Assembly: GCA_018806985.1 (NCBI GenBank)
Contig: JADANN010000174.1
Location: forward strand, 1,438,001-1,502,000
Direction: 5' to 3'
Source: Angiostrongylus vasorum
Lineage: Eukaryota; Nematoda; Chromadorea; Rhabditida; Metastrongylidae
Length of the DNA: 64,000 bases
Under the pieces are notes generated by a model. It worked only from the letters and a program-made list of their open reading frames with translations. It had not been told where the DNA came from and searched no databases. Shown in pieces: positions 42,966 through 54,810 of the stretch (within the stretch, counting starts at the first letter, position 1; each line of letters begins with the position of its first letter). A program made the position numbers and the translations under genes.

Positions 42966-43439
42966 ACAAGCGTCAGTGTGGTAACAGAGTCAGTAAGTAA
43001 ACGTACGTACAATGGTACTGTACGCAAGGGATGCTTTGAACTGGGAGAGCAGCTCAGCCACAGACTGATGGGATGCTCATTTGTGATGTAGAGTGCATAA
43101 AAAACTGGTGTAGGAAGTGAACACGTCAGAGTACTCACATAAAAGCCATGGTAACCCTTACTTATAATGCCAATACGATGGCATTGTACACTAGAAAGTA
43201 TATGTAAGCTTGTAATGACATTGCTTTGAGGTCAACGTATTGTAGAGCACGTGTGAGCTTGTGATAATATTGAGTTATAATGACAGTACATTTGGGTTAC
43301 TGTTCTAAAAGGACATAGTAGTAGGATGAGGTTGATGTACAATAGTGACCATGTGCACGTAGAGTTAATAATTGAACAGTAATTGACAACCGCTACGCCG
43401 TCGACCCGGGTTCGATTCCCTGACGATGGATGCATCAAT

Positions 43440-44650
43440 TAATGTGGTGGCGTCCACAGTGATAGGAATATGGTTCGAATAGTAAGTTGCCAGATTGCTA
43501 GGTCGAATTGACTGCTCGCCTTTGTATAAATATCCCACGCGGGACTTTTTCGTGGATTGTCACAGAACACAATCTCAAGATTGTGTTGTGACCGTTTGTG
43601 GCGAAAATAGCAGTGCAGTATTAACAATATACTTTCTTATTTTACTTGATCCGTCTTCACGTCTACTGTGTGGATCCCAGCACTTCTCACATTCGGCACG
43701 CTTACCCGCACCCGTTGTCCACGAACATCTTCCAACTTTTACGCGTGGCTTCGGTTGTTGCTTGAGGATTTCCATTTCACCTTGAATGTTGTAGAATGCT
43801 CGTCGAACAATTCTCCCTGGAGTCTTGAGATAGCCGGGCTGGAGCGTTCCCAGGTGGGTTGCAGAGAGTGATTTTTTCCCAGACAAGTCCGCTACCAATT
43901 CCCCCACCCCGGAGGGATGAGAGGCTTGGTTGTCCCGGAGCGGAATCAAAACTAGCACCGTGCTCGTGGTGGCGGACATCACTACCACTTGGCTAGCTAC
44001 CCCCCGACTAACAATATAATGGTATACAAAATGGTGAAGAATGCAAGCTATAAGACTAAGATGGAAACTGGAGAGAACTACAGTTAACTGACGAAGCTGC
44101 GCGTATTCGTACTCTAACAGATGCAGTTTAGCTATGGCAGGTCAAAAAAATAGTTTCTAAAGAAGAGGTGATGCAGCTTCTTTTAGGTAACGCACTCTGA
44201 TAAGGCTGATTCAAAACATACTACGGTAGCCACGAATTCTTATATCAGATAAAAGCATGCAAGAAGCTCTTAGAGAAGGTTTATCAGATCGTCATAGGAA
44301 AGTTTTACAGAAAGCTCTTCTCTTTGAAGATGACTAAGCAAGCGATATAAGTGCATGAAAAAGATATAGGATACTCGATGTTTATACTGAATCAGATACG
44401 ACGGCTTGCAAGAACCTTTGTTAACATAAAAGTTCATCAGATAGCGACGGAAAGTTTATGTGAAATCGATGCAAAGGCCTATCCAGCGAAGTTTACGTGA
44501 AAGCGATGCAAAAAGTTGCTTGGCAAGGATAAATGTGGCTAGCAGTAGTAAACATGGTTAATATAGGAAGCACACTGTAAAATAGGAAATGGAAACCATT
44601 CCGGGAATAGTTACTATTCTACCCGCCGCGATTTAAGGTAATGTCATGAT
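43440..44650 (-). repeat. LTR-like repeat, 3' side of a BEL/Pao element, interrupted
   Basis: Left part (gctcgcctttgtataaatat ... cagtgcagtattaacaatat, 43512-43632) and right part (44430-44620, ending ggaaaccattccgggaatag) match 45.95-46.06 and 46.4-46.5 kb. A SINE family 4 copy sits between. A tandem unit of about 38 bp repeats at about 44455-44525. Confidence 0.45.
43640..44005 (-). mobile_element. SINE family 4 copy inside LTR
   Basis: Best minus-strand copy: head gccaagtggtagtgatgtcc, gattccgctccgggacaacc, body gcattctacaacattcaagg and cctcaagcaacaaccgaagc. Confidence 0.55.
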
Positions 44651-44964
44651 GTGTACTTTAACTCAACAACTGTATTCTGCTATACGGAGTAGAAAATAAA
44701 ATCAGTGTTTGCACATGTGAGTGAATAACTGGGAAAGAGATGAACATATGCGGTTTCTACAACACAGAACAAAGATGGTGTTTTATTTTATAGAACGGGT
44801 CCATCACAGGTTGGGTCTCGTTCTGACACCGTGAAGCCACCTGGACACCTAGTCTTGTTTCAGAGGATGTATTCGTGTTGTGAGTTGCAGTAGGTGCAGC
44901 GGTTTCCAGGTTATGTCGGCTATACTCAAGATGATTCATATATTCTTTGACTTGGATGAGTATT

Positions 44965-45831
44965 TTAGTGGGCGTGGCCTTGCGTTGGGGTGTACCTTCT
45001 GCTCAATAGACCCTCCAAGTCGGCGGTCAATATTTTGCCGTAATACTCTGAAATATGATTGTTAAGATTTAGTGCGCAAATCCTTACGTCTGTCAGTGCG
45101 CTCTCCGTGGTAGTAATTTGGCTTGTAACGATCTCCCTTCGGTCTTGGAGCAGGAGTAGACCCTCCTCGCCGACGCTTCTCGTTGATATGTTTAGCTCGT
45201 GCATTCGCTGAATAAGTTCATGTTTGCATCCCTCTGTGGTGAGATTCAGCGCGACTATGAATGTTATAGTTGTAGAATAGACGAAGCAGCCATGAATGTG
45301 TGCCTGCGATAGTGTTATTCGACAGTAACTAATTGGTTGATGAACATGGGTAGTAGTGTGCTTAGAAATTCCAGGCTTTTTTGCTCTCGTGGGTTTTTTT
45401 TCTCCCAATTGCGTGACAGACTTGAACTGTTTTACAAGCTAATTTTTTTTGTTCCTTTTTTGCTTTAGTTCCTCTGGAATTCGAGCTTGGGGGTCGAGTG
45501 GGCTTGCTGTTGCAGTGTAATTGTCCAGTGCTGTCTGAGCACTATCTGGGTCACTTAAAATCGTTGACTTTGCTTGTTTAAAGGTCTCTTTTCTTCTGGT
45601 GAAGTATTCGGTTTGTCTAGATTCGTCAGTGACGACGTCTGTTGAGGTGCTGTCTCCGTTTCCATACTTGTTCAATGAGGATATAAAGCAATTAACTGCT
45701 TTTGTGAGTATCCTCTGGCGTAAAGAAAGAGTGGTTGTCTTTGCTCTTTTTTTCGTGTAGCAAATGTAGCATATTAGCACGCAGATTTCCGCTTTGATGT
45801 TGGCCGTACTGCGGCTTGTCCTGTTGAACAT
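44965..45831 (-). pseudogene. BEL/Pao gag N-terminal remnant
   Basis: Minus-strand frame 45831-45439 starts MFNRTSRST and contains RQRILTKAVNCF, ETFKQAKSTI and ALDNYTATASPLD, the helical N-terminal gag pattern of nematode BEL/Pao elements. A second frame (45408-44965) is Thr/Leu rich and unassigned. The start follows an LTR-like end and a TGGTGCATTGGTCGAGCC stretch that could be a primer-binding site. No pol follows before the next LTR-like segment, so this is a short, non-autonomous copy. Confidence 0.45.
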
Positions 45832-45849
45832 TGTTTTCGAATCGGCTCG

Positions 45850-46500
45850 ACCAATGCACCAAATATATAAATTGGCCAGTGGGATATAGTGTAGGTCTTG
45901 GAGTTAGTCCTCAGCCCCAAATATTAACTAGATCGTAGTAGAAAGCTCGACTTTGTACAAATCTGCCACGCGTGACTTTTTTGACGTTGCCACTGAGCGC
46001 GATCTCAAACTTCGACACTAACCGCTTATGAGAATAATAGCAATAAAATATTAACAATGTGACGACATCCTGTAAGATAAGAAACACAAGTGTCAAGGTG
46101 AAGATGGAGACCGTCCGAGCACTAGTTGAGCGAACTAACTAAGATAACTTATAGTGCTCCTTAAATTCCTTCTGTAATAGGGTGGAGTTTTGAATGAAGG
46201 AACTATTGATAAGGTTTAAAGAGGGATTCTAGAGTGTTTTTTAGTTAATACAATCTCAGAGAGCTGCTTTAAAGAAAGACATGGTACTTGCGAAAAATAA
46301 TATCGGATAAAACGATGTACAGTAAGCTGCGTTGCCATAAAAGTTCCTCAAGTAGCGGTGGAATAGCTTGTACAGACAGGTAATGTGAAAGCGGAGCAAA
46401 AGCTTACAATGCAAGGATAAATATGGCTGTCAGTATGCGTAGTTTGCATAGGAATCTAACGGTAATATAGGAAACAGAAACTACTGAGGGAATAACCCCT
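45850..46500 (-). repeat. LTR-like repeat, 5' side of the same element
   Basis: Shares two blocks with 43.44-44.65 kb: gctcgactttgtacaaatct ... atattaacaatgtg, and gcaaggataaatatggctgt ... gagggaataac. Confidence 0.45.
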
Positions 46501-46665
46501 GTGATGCTGAGATATTTGCAAAACTCCAGACCGCAGGTGTCTGCGGTGAGGAACGAACGCGCTATTGTCCTTTCCGAGGAGTAACACGTTCACCACCACA
46601 CCATGCGGGCCTTTCATTTCGCTTGTCTCTCAGCTAGTTCCGTCGAGTTTTATCGACCGGATCAC
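46500..46665 (-). mobile_element. SINE family 3 copy
   Basis: gatgctgagatatttgcaaa to tctcagctagttccgtcgag, abutting the LTR-like end. Confidence 0.6.
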
Positions 46666-46669
46666 AAAA

Positions 46670-47085
46670 TTTTGTGGGAGCAAAAGCCATTGGAATAGTG
46701 GCAGTGAAATACTAAAATGCTTAACCACTGTTGGTCTGCGTGAAAACCACTACACATTTGTCAGTTTACTTTCTTCACAACACCCGTCAACTTTTCTTAT
46801 ACGTATGCCTGTAGTTTTTGAACTTCATGGATTTTATAATGAGTGTATAGTCCCGGAGAACTACTAGAAGGGAAAGCTTCACCATTACGGATCAGATAAT
46901 TCCCTTCGTTGGGTGGTAACTGCCCGCTGCTCTTAGGTTTATTCAGAAGCTAATTACTGTTTTCTAAATAAAAGACACTGAAGACCAATGTGCCACTGAG
47001 CCACGACTGAATGGCCTTCTGAACTGAGTAAAATGGATCACATCTCTTTCTCAGAAATGAGAATATTGATTGACAATGTTAAGTT
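46670..47085. other. No gene recognised
   Basis: A 100-codon frame starting at 46565 only overlaps repeat sequence; nothing else supported. Confidence 0.35.
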
Positions 47086-47310
47086 TTTTTTACTTACTAC
47101 CTACTACAGTTTTTCATGGCAGGGTATTACGTGTGTGATACAATCACAATGATGTGAGATATTTGTAAAACTCCGGCCCGCAGGTGTCTGGAGTGGGGAA
47201 CGAACGCGCTATTGTCCTTTCCGGGGAGTAACGCGTTCACCACCACACCATGCGGGCCTTTCGTTTCGCCTGTCTCTCAGCTAGCTCTATGAGTTCTGTT
47301 GCCATTAAAA
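47085..47310 (-). mobile_element. SINE family 3 copy, near full length
   Basis: Includes the tail gttttttttacttactacct and the head accacaccatgcgggccttt. Confidence 0.65.
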
Positions 47311-47604
47311 ACAGTAGGCAGTGAATAAAAAAGGGTTGAGATTATTTAGGGAATAACTACTAAAGACGGTCGGTTCTTTATCGTTCACGGAAGAGAAGGA
47401 CTGTACATCAGATAAAGAAGGACGACTCTTCTAAACAACTTTTTCTATTCGTGTTACGATATGCGTGAAGGCTTTGAACAGGACAACACACAGAAAGTTC
47501 CAGTGACACAAAGACGTTGGCGAGACAAAGACCATTTGTCCCAAGCAAAGTTCCTCGGATTGAGATGGAAACATTTAAATACAGTCAAATTGGTACGCGA
47601 TGAA

Positions 47605-47880
47605 AAAAGCTCTCGGAGTTGATCAAACCCTGAGGGATGCGCAATGCATTCGACTTCATTAAGTATCGTTGGAGGTGACTGAATGCATATCTGGCCTTTA
47701 CAATCATTCGCGGTGACCTACCGATCTATCGAGCCAGTGTGCTATCCTCCCAGATAAGTCTGGTACCAATTTGTCCACCCCCGGAGTGATAGAAGGCTTG
47801 GTGGGCCATGGGCACAGGAATTGATTCCACGTGTGTGTCACGGTGGCGCCTACAACCACTGCGCCATATGCGCCCTTTGG
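47605..47880 (-). mobile_element. SINE family 1 copy
   Basis: Minus-strand head gggcgcatatggcgcagtgg at about 47873, tail gagctttttt near 47608. Confidence 0.65.
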
Positions 47881-48219
47881 TATGCGATATGAACAAAAAT
47901 TAATGTGCTCAGTAGTTGACATAATGACATAGGTAGTAAAAAAAAACAGAAAATATTTGGAGAATAGTTGCTCTATTTCCGAACTCAACACAGGATTGTT
48001 GTATAGTGCTTACATAGACTTAACAATGATGTTTTACTAGGTAACATGAAAAACATGAAAGGGCAAGTATACAACGACTTTTTAAAAGACAGATGAGATC
48101 GATTTTATTATGGGGTGAAATACATGTGGAGAAAAAAAAGAGATAAATAAAAAAGTACAGCACTCCATGGCGGAAGTCTCCTCTTCCTGCGTCATCGTCA
48201 GTGAATGGAATAGTGAGAC

Positions 48220-48333
48220 TGATTCTAGTCTCCTCTGGATAAGACTTTGTCTTTCTCGTGATAGGCCATCTATCATGATTCCAGTCTTATATGGAGGAGA
48301 TTTTGTCTTCCTTTTGATACGTCATCTGTCACT
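48220..48333. repeat. Tandem duplication of about 57 bp
   Basis: gattctagtctcctctggat ... ggccatctatcat and gattccagtcttatatggag ... cgtcatctgtcac are two aligned, diverged units. Confidence 0.5.
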
Positions 48334-48937
48334 TCTGTATAATGAGGCATGCATCTTGCATTCTGCAAGTGGGTCTGTTGTTTGGCGTCCATCTATGTGT
48401 GATTCTGCTTTTTAGAGTGCGGGTAGGTATGATAAATTCGTCGAGGTATCTGTGATGATCGACGGTCCCCCCTATTCGATGCCCATCACACTGTTCTAAT
48501 GTCGAGGTAGTAGACGTACAATCAATAAGCATTCGGTATCTTCTTAACCATTAAATCATCTGTGTCGAAGATATGTTGGTTGACAAAGTTTTCCGATTGA
48601 TGAACTTGGTAGATAGCACGACCTTGCAAACCGACATTGCGGGAATCTCTCAACATTCTCCTCAATTCTTATCTCCGTAGTTTGAGGTTGTAGTTCAATA
48701 GTTAGCTGTAGGTACCCGAATACATTGCCGTTGTGGCATGGGGGTTTTAGTAAGTGACCCATCGGTGGGCGTCGTCAAACGGCGGTATACAAGCGGTGGG
48801 GTGGAGAAAATGCTGGCCGCGAAGGCGGTCTAGAAGTTTCCGTTCTAGGTTTGCCGAAGACGTTTGTTAGAGACTGCTCTCATCTTTCTGTATTTCCCGT
48901 TGAATTTATAATGTTGTAATTATACGAATATTGTTAA

Positions 48938-49034
48938 CCTTTTATTCGCGGTCTTCTACAATTTTTTTGCTTCCTCCTTTCTTTCTTTTTAAAAAAGAAA
49001 TTGTAGTAGGCAGCGAATAAAAAGTCAACATTGT
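48938..49034. repeat. Palindrome of two SINE family 3 tails
   Basis: Left arm ttaaccttttattcgcggtc-ttctacaattt and right arm aaattgtagtaggcagcgaataaaaagtcaac are inverted copies of the family 3 tail separated by a pyrimidine-rich loop. Confidence 0.6.
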
Positions 49035-49069
49035 GATTTCAAGTACATCCTCAGCTTAGCCGAGTTCAA

Positions 49070-49310
49070 TGCCGATTTGTGCTTCCCAGATTAATCCTGC
49101 TGATGGGGGATCGGTGATGGCTCTGGCAGATGGCAAAAATAGCTAAGAGAAAGCCGAACCGAAACGAAACGCAAAGGCGAACGCATGATTTGATGGTGAA
49201 CGCGTTAGTGCCCGGAAAGGGTAATGAGGTGTTCGATCACCACCGGAGAACACCTGCGGTCCAGGGTTTCGCAAATATCTTAGGGTCCTTATGGTTATAC
49301 GAATATTAAC
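49070..49310 (+). mobile_element. SINE family 3 copy
   Basis: Head tttgatggtgaacgcgttag, ggtgttcgatcaccaccgga, body to ttcgcaaatatcttagggtc. Joined to the palindromic tails at 48.9-49.0 kb. Confidence 0.55.
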
Positions 49311-50279
49311 TGGAAATAAAATGGTATTCATTTAGCAGAACGCATTAATGTTAAGTAGTTGCATTAGAATACTGTATGTGCGGGTAATATGACGGATTGT
49401 CTAAGAATAGAATAATGTGATGGCAATAGGATACAGTAGAATGAATGGTGAATGCTGTTTACTTTCGGATAATTTCGGATTTAAAAAGTATTTGTTGTAA
49501 CTGCTGTAGTTGTAAAATCTTGACTTTTCTTCGTGCTGGCTTCTTTTATGTGGGTTTCGTCTCCATTTAGGCCACTGTCTTGTGTTCCTCTAGGTTTATT
49601 GTGCTGTTTAAGATTGTCGGATTAGTTTTCTTTCACATCATCTACGTCGGTAAACCGTTTGGTATTGCAGTCAGTATTTTAAATTCATTACCACAAAGGT
49701 CATGTAATAATTACGAGTTAGTTGCTATTTCCAAGATCCAGAATGGGAGTCTGACAAGAGTGATGATGTCAATGGTTCTGCCTGAGGTGATTCTTTGTTT
49801 GATAAAGTTCCCCCATGTGGTCAAAATTACTTGAGAATGTAAAGGGTCGATTTGATATCCGTTATCAGTCGATCCATTCGTATATTAGCCATCTAGGGGT
49901 TGTGATCCACTACCACCTTGATGGTTACACTACTAGCTGCTTTGTCGTTCCACTGGGAACATTAATTGATAACTGATTGGGCTTCACGTCTTCTTCTGAT
50001 TAGAAATATATTTACCAGCGATGGCAGTTAACTTTGGGGTGGTGTAAGAGATGTGGTTTCGGATAACAAATGGTCTTAGGAAACTTGATAGCGTGAATGT
50101 CTCGACCACTAGCTATCCATGGTGCAAAAATGTGGTATTTTGGAATTAATATGGTTATCAGTTTATCTCTGTTCCCCTGTCGAGTACGAACATGACTCCG
50201 TGGAAGCTCGTACCTGGATTTCTTCCGAGCCTAAACTGGTGACGCTAGATATCAATGATCTATCCCTCGTATTCAGACG

Positions 50280-53200
50280 TTTTACGCGAGAGGCCTAGAT
50301 ATGTAAATGACCTCTCTCATTACTTCAGTGATGTAACCAGGTACGTCCATAGATAAATGCACAAACCCTTCCGAATTAATGAGCCTATTTCTAGTTGTGT
50401 TTTCCCTTGTACATCTTTCCATTTCACACCTTTGTGTCCCAATTTTGTTGCAGATGGCATTAAGTTCCACACCCAGGTGCGATCGAAATAAACGGATTTC
50501 ATTTTCACATGCAGCGCAAGAACAAATACTACGGAGGATGTTCTTGACTTCTGGAAAAAAAGGATCCATTTTCTAGCGGGTTGCAACTGGTACTAGTACG
50601 CGCTCTGTTGTCCATGCTCCTATCACACATCTTTGATAGAGGTTCATTCTACGCAGAGCGAGTATCTTGTCCTCTTGTTTAACAGTACATGTGATGGTAG
50701 TGGGCTACAGAGGATTTGTACGAGTTGGTTTAAGAATTATAGCAGGTCCTTCGTAAACGACGAGATGAGAGTAAGGTGGATCCGGAAATCATGAACTTAT
50801 TCCAGTATGCCTCTTCTGCTTTAAATCCGATGCATGTTTCTACCGAGTATTTGCATACTATGTCCCCAGGCACGTATATCTGATTCTTTTCTTGTTTGGT
50901 GGGAGCTAACATTTGTTTGAGACTTGTATCGATTGTTGCTTAGGCTAATACGTTTTGCCACGACCCCAATTGGTCGCTGTGTATAGTTCCTTTTAAAGAT
51001 TCCGTCAGCTTCTACGTTACGTGTTAACACAAGTGGGCGCATGTTGATGGCATTTTTCCTAGCGTCTGCTATTATTGGGCCACTTGTCGGCTCACAATTC
51101 TTTGCATACTGGTGGTTGTAATTCATCTAGGTAATCAGACTTCATTATATAGCTACGGATTCCGCCACAGTGATTGTAACGTTTTATGCGGTCTCCACGA
51201 AAAATGACTTGTCTGTCGATCTTTTCCGCGATCTGTAGAAGTTGTATAACGGACTTGGCTTGGTTTATAGTTCTGAAATGGAAATCACAAAAAACAACTA
51301 AGGTACGGTCTATTTTAATGAGGTTGACTTTACTTATTATACAGTCCTAATCTATGCAGCCATGAAATCTCGATAATGTTAGTATTGTCATGGTCACTGT
51401 TGGCTGCACCAGGAATAAGATATCTAAGACGGTATCTGGTAGAAAGGCTTTTTGTTTTGTGAGTAGTTTACTGTTTATCCTATGTTGGAAATTGTTATAG
51501 TTCGTACGTAGGTAAGCCTGTTCCACATTCCCTATTGCGATGATTATGGTGCTGCTGATCGTTAGACTCCAATGATTGGACTGAATCATAGCAGTGCGTG
51601 GTCGTGATCGAAGGTTATAACGTTGTTTTAAGCTTTCCTGCTGTTCGGCTTCATTTTTTCATTAGTTATTTGGAGACGTCGTCTACTGATTACCACCATC
51701 TCTAGTCTCATTTGGTTGTGTGTTTCTTAGTTCTAACGGTATAAGTAGATTAACTGGTCCTTGATGATTCGTCCATTAGGTAGTTTGATGTGAGCTTCTC
51801 GTATGGCTCTGCTCTGTGATTGTTATGATAAGACCCCTGTTCTCCAGGCGGTTCAAGGTAGGAGTGACTAGTAAATTAGCACCACTGTGCTGATCACTGG
51901 AAGAACCATTGCGTCTTTGTTCTTCTCAAGCCTAGGCATATGTGTTCTTCTGAGGCTTTTCAGACACTGTGTCATCGAGATTGTCCAACCATTTTTCCGT
52001 TGAGTTGTGACTTAATGCCACAACTTCTATTGCTTGTTGTCTAGTGCATAATACGCTACCTCATATGAGGGATTATAATCTTCATCGCCTTCTTGAACTT
52101 TTGCGGACTCAAATGGATATGTTAATATCATACCGTGTTGGAAGAAATCGAATGAGGGCAAGATTGCTATGTCATTGGGGTTCTCTCCGATGTATGTGGT
52201 CGGGCTGTTATTTAGGCTTCACTTATTTCTATTAGGAGAGTTACTAATTGTACCGTTGTTGGGATCGTCCTTTTCAATAATATTGGATGAGCTGATGCAT
52301 CGTAACCGATTCGTAGTTTTGTAGTTCCTTATGTTAAGTGAAGACCTCATGGTGCGGGAGATAGAGAGCAGTTAGATCCTGTGGACGTATTGAATCACCG
52401 ACTTCCTTAATAATATTCCACATCCCACAGTTGTATTGCGGTAATTCCACAGATCCTCTTAAGTTCCTTAAGAGCTCCGAATATATTAGTGGATAGTTCT
52501 TTGCAATCAATATTTCGCAACTAAAGACCTACAGCCAATTCGTTGGTGATAAACGATGGACCGGATCCTATATCGATTAACAGATCTACATATTCTCGTT
52601 TCAAAGTAGTTAGGTTAAGATTTGTGCTTGTCCTGCCAAAAATTTCAGCGTTTGTCGCGTGAAGAAACTGTATAGTTTTGGTGCTTTCGCTCGGATCTTA
52701 CTGTATTGGTTTTTTAATGGTATAGTCTTCGTATTCTTTATGGTGCTGACTAGTGACTTTATGGTTATTTTTGCTCTATCTTTCTGAGTCATCTACTACT
52801 GAAACGGTTGACATTCTTTGGAGGTTATCGCTGCTATGGTGTGATGTCCACGTTTGTTGCATTTGTGGCAGCAATCTCCTCTGCAACTTGAAGATTGATG
52901 AAATTTCAAAACAACGATTCGATCTCTTACAGTTTGTAGCCCTTCTTCGTAGGTTCGTACTTTTTTTGCAGTCGTTTGATGAGTGCCTTAATGTTTCGCA
53001 GTACAAAAAAAAAGAATATGTTCTACTTGTACGAGTGCGTTTTTGACCTATGTGAAGCTGCTGTGGGGTCTTTTCTCGTGCACTACGAAAATCTATGCTG
53101 AGCGCGAATCCTTCTCCATCTAACTCCGTAACCCTAGTTCTTCCCTGGTATGTTTTTTTTGATGTTTTTTCAAAAGTTCTTCTGTTTTCGGCACCCCGTC

Positions 53201-54130
53201 TTCTCCTCGTTTCCTTTGTTGAAATTCGTATTTCTAGGCATTCTTCGTACAATGTTAACTTTTTATTTGCTGCATACTGCTGCATAAGAATTATATTCTT
53301 CACGGTATTATGTGAAATACAACAAAAATGATGCTGAGATATTTATGAAACTGATAGACAGGCGAAAAGAAACACCCACAGGGTGTGGTGGTTAAAGCTT
53401 TAGCCACTGGAAAGGGTAATAGCGTGTTCGTTCCCCTAACGCAGCCACCTCGGTCCGGAGTTTTGCAAATATCTCAACATCATTATGGTTGTATTCTTAG
53501 CACTCTTCTCGATAATGTTCTGCCTAGGAGCCTGTTGTTAACAAGTTCCCCTTTCTGGCTTATTTGAATGACCGTGAAATAAAGTGATTTACGCAATTTT
53601 ACCTGGTCATCGAGACCACTGCTTTGGTCTTAGGCAATACGTGGTCTGTGCAGTGGTTGGTCGATTGTTGTCCGTTCTTACACCTTTGTTTTTAAATGTG
53701 ACACCACCATTGGGTATGTTTCCTGTTTCATAGTGCTTGAAGAGATTTTACTTCTCCTTTAAGAGCATCTCGCAAGCACTTCATTTCAAGGGATTCGTCC
53801 ATCTTTTATGGGTACACCGAATGGTTGAGCGCTCCCGAAGTGTTTCCCACTCCACATTTTCAGCTGAATTTCGGAGTAGGAATAGGTAGTTATTTTTTGA
53901 ACTGGTGTATTGAGGTCTATGTTATTAGGGACGTTTGCTTTTGTATCGTCCAACGTGTTCTTCATTTTTTGGGAACTTTAAGAGATGACGTGTCGCTCTG
54001 TCCAGTAGTTCAAGTATTTTTCGGTGTTTGCATCAGTTCTGTTAGGCGCTCTCTATTGATGAGATGCTGGGATAAGGGCAGTGCGTTTCTTCACTGTACT
54101 TGTCCAGAGCTGTCTAGATGTTTATTTCGA
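50280..54130 (-). pseudogene. Decayed BEL/Pao retrotransposon, gag-pol order
   Basis: Reading 5' to 3': gag core near 54050-53780 (NVEWETLRERS between frames), a CCHC-like zinc knuckle region at about 53060-52830 (YCETLRHSSNDCKK, then a second Cys/His cluster), an aspartic protease at about 52610-52530 (VDLLIDIGSGPSFITNELA), weak RT/RNase H pieces at about 51590-50820, and a Cys-pair region at about 50560-50450 that could be the integrase zinc-binding part. Stops and shifts are many. Known family order: gag-PR-RT-RH-IN. The protease motif and order carry the call; the pol parts are weaker. Confidence 0.55.
53298..53500 (+). mobile_element. SINE family 3 copy with inverted tail
   Basis: An inverted tail fragment (53299-53350) precedes a plus-strand head and body (gggtgtggtggttaaagctt, ggtccggagttttgcaaata), another foldback. 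Inserted near the gag part of the BEL/Pao remnant. Confidence 0.5.
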
Positions 54131-54349
54131 GCTCACTAAGCTTTCTAGTTCACTTCGCAATGAGGGAGCTTTATTTGGGACATTACAAAATCTTCACTAT
54201 CGTTCAAAGTGGTTTTTATTAATGACCTTTGTTAAAGCTCCTTAAGGTGCTGATCTTGTGCACATCATTACAAAATAGGTGTGAACGTAATTTATTCCTC
54301 TTTGTTGGTTCAAGATTTACGATCGATTGTCCTACAGCTTGGCTAATCC

Positions 54350-54810
54350 TTTAGTTTAGCCAACGAACCAAAATATACTATCTAGTTCAATGGAATACGT
54401 TTCATCTAATCGGCTGATAGAATCGGGTAACCACATAGCTCAAAATGGAATCCTCGCCCTCATACGAATTTCCCGAATGAGGTGAAAAATGCCGAAAAAA
54501 TTTTTGAGACAATGGAAGGATACATATCGCTTCCATCACTTCTAGAGTGAAGAGTTATAGGTTAAGGGAATCAGAGTTATTGCTTGAACGCAGGTTCTAT
54601 AATGTTTCCCACTTATTATAATCCTGCAAAGTTGATTCAGGGCGATAGAAGCGACGAACAACATCGGATAAAACGGTGTACAAAAGGCCTCGCTCGTAGA
54701 AACACTTCATCAGATAAGATAATATAGCTTATACAGGAAGTTCACCTGATAAGAGTAGAAAGTCTACATAAAGAAACGTGCAAGGGGAAGGACTATGTAA
54801 GAGCGAATTT
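54350..54810 (-). repeat. LTR-like segment upstream of the BEL/Pao remnant
   Basis: aacatcggataaaacggtgt ... gcaaggggaaggactatg resembles 46.29-46.42 kb, and agccaacgaaccaaaatata resembles 45.85 kb next to the other gag start. Confidence 0.35.

Noticed and set aside
43379..43440. GGGTTCGATTCCC, a good tRNA B-box
   Set aside because: No A-box at the right distance and no acceptor-stem pairing; at best a tRNA-like scrap.
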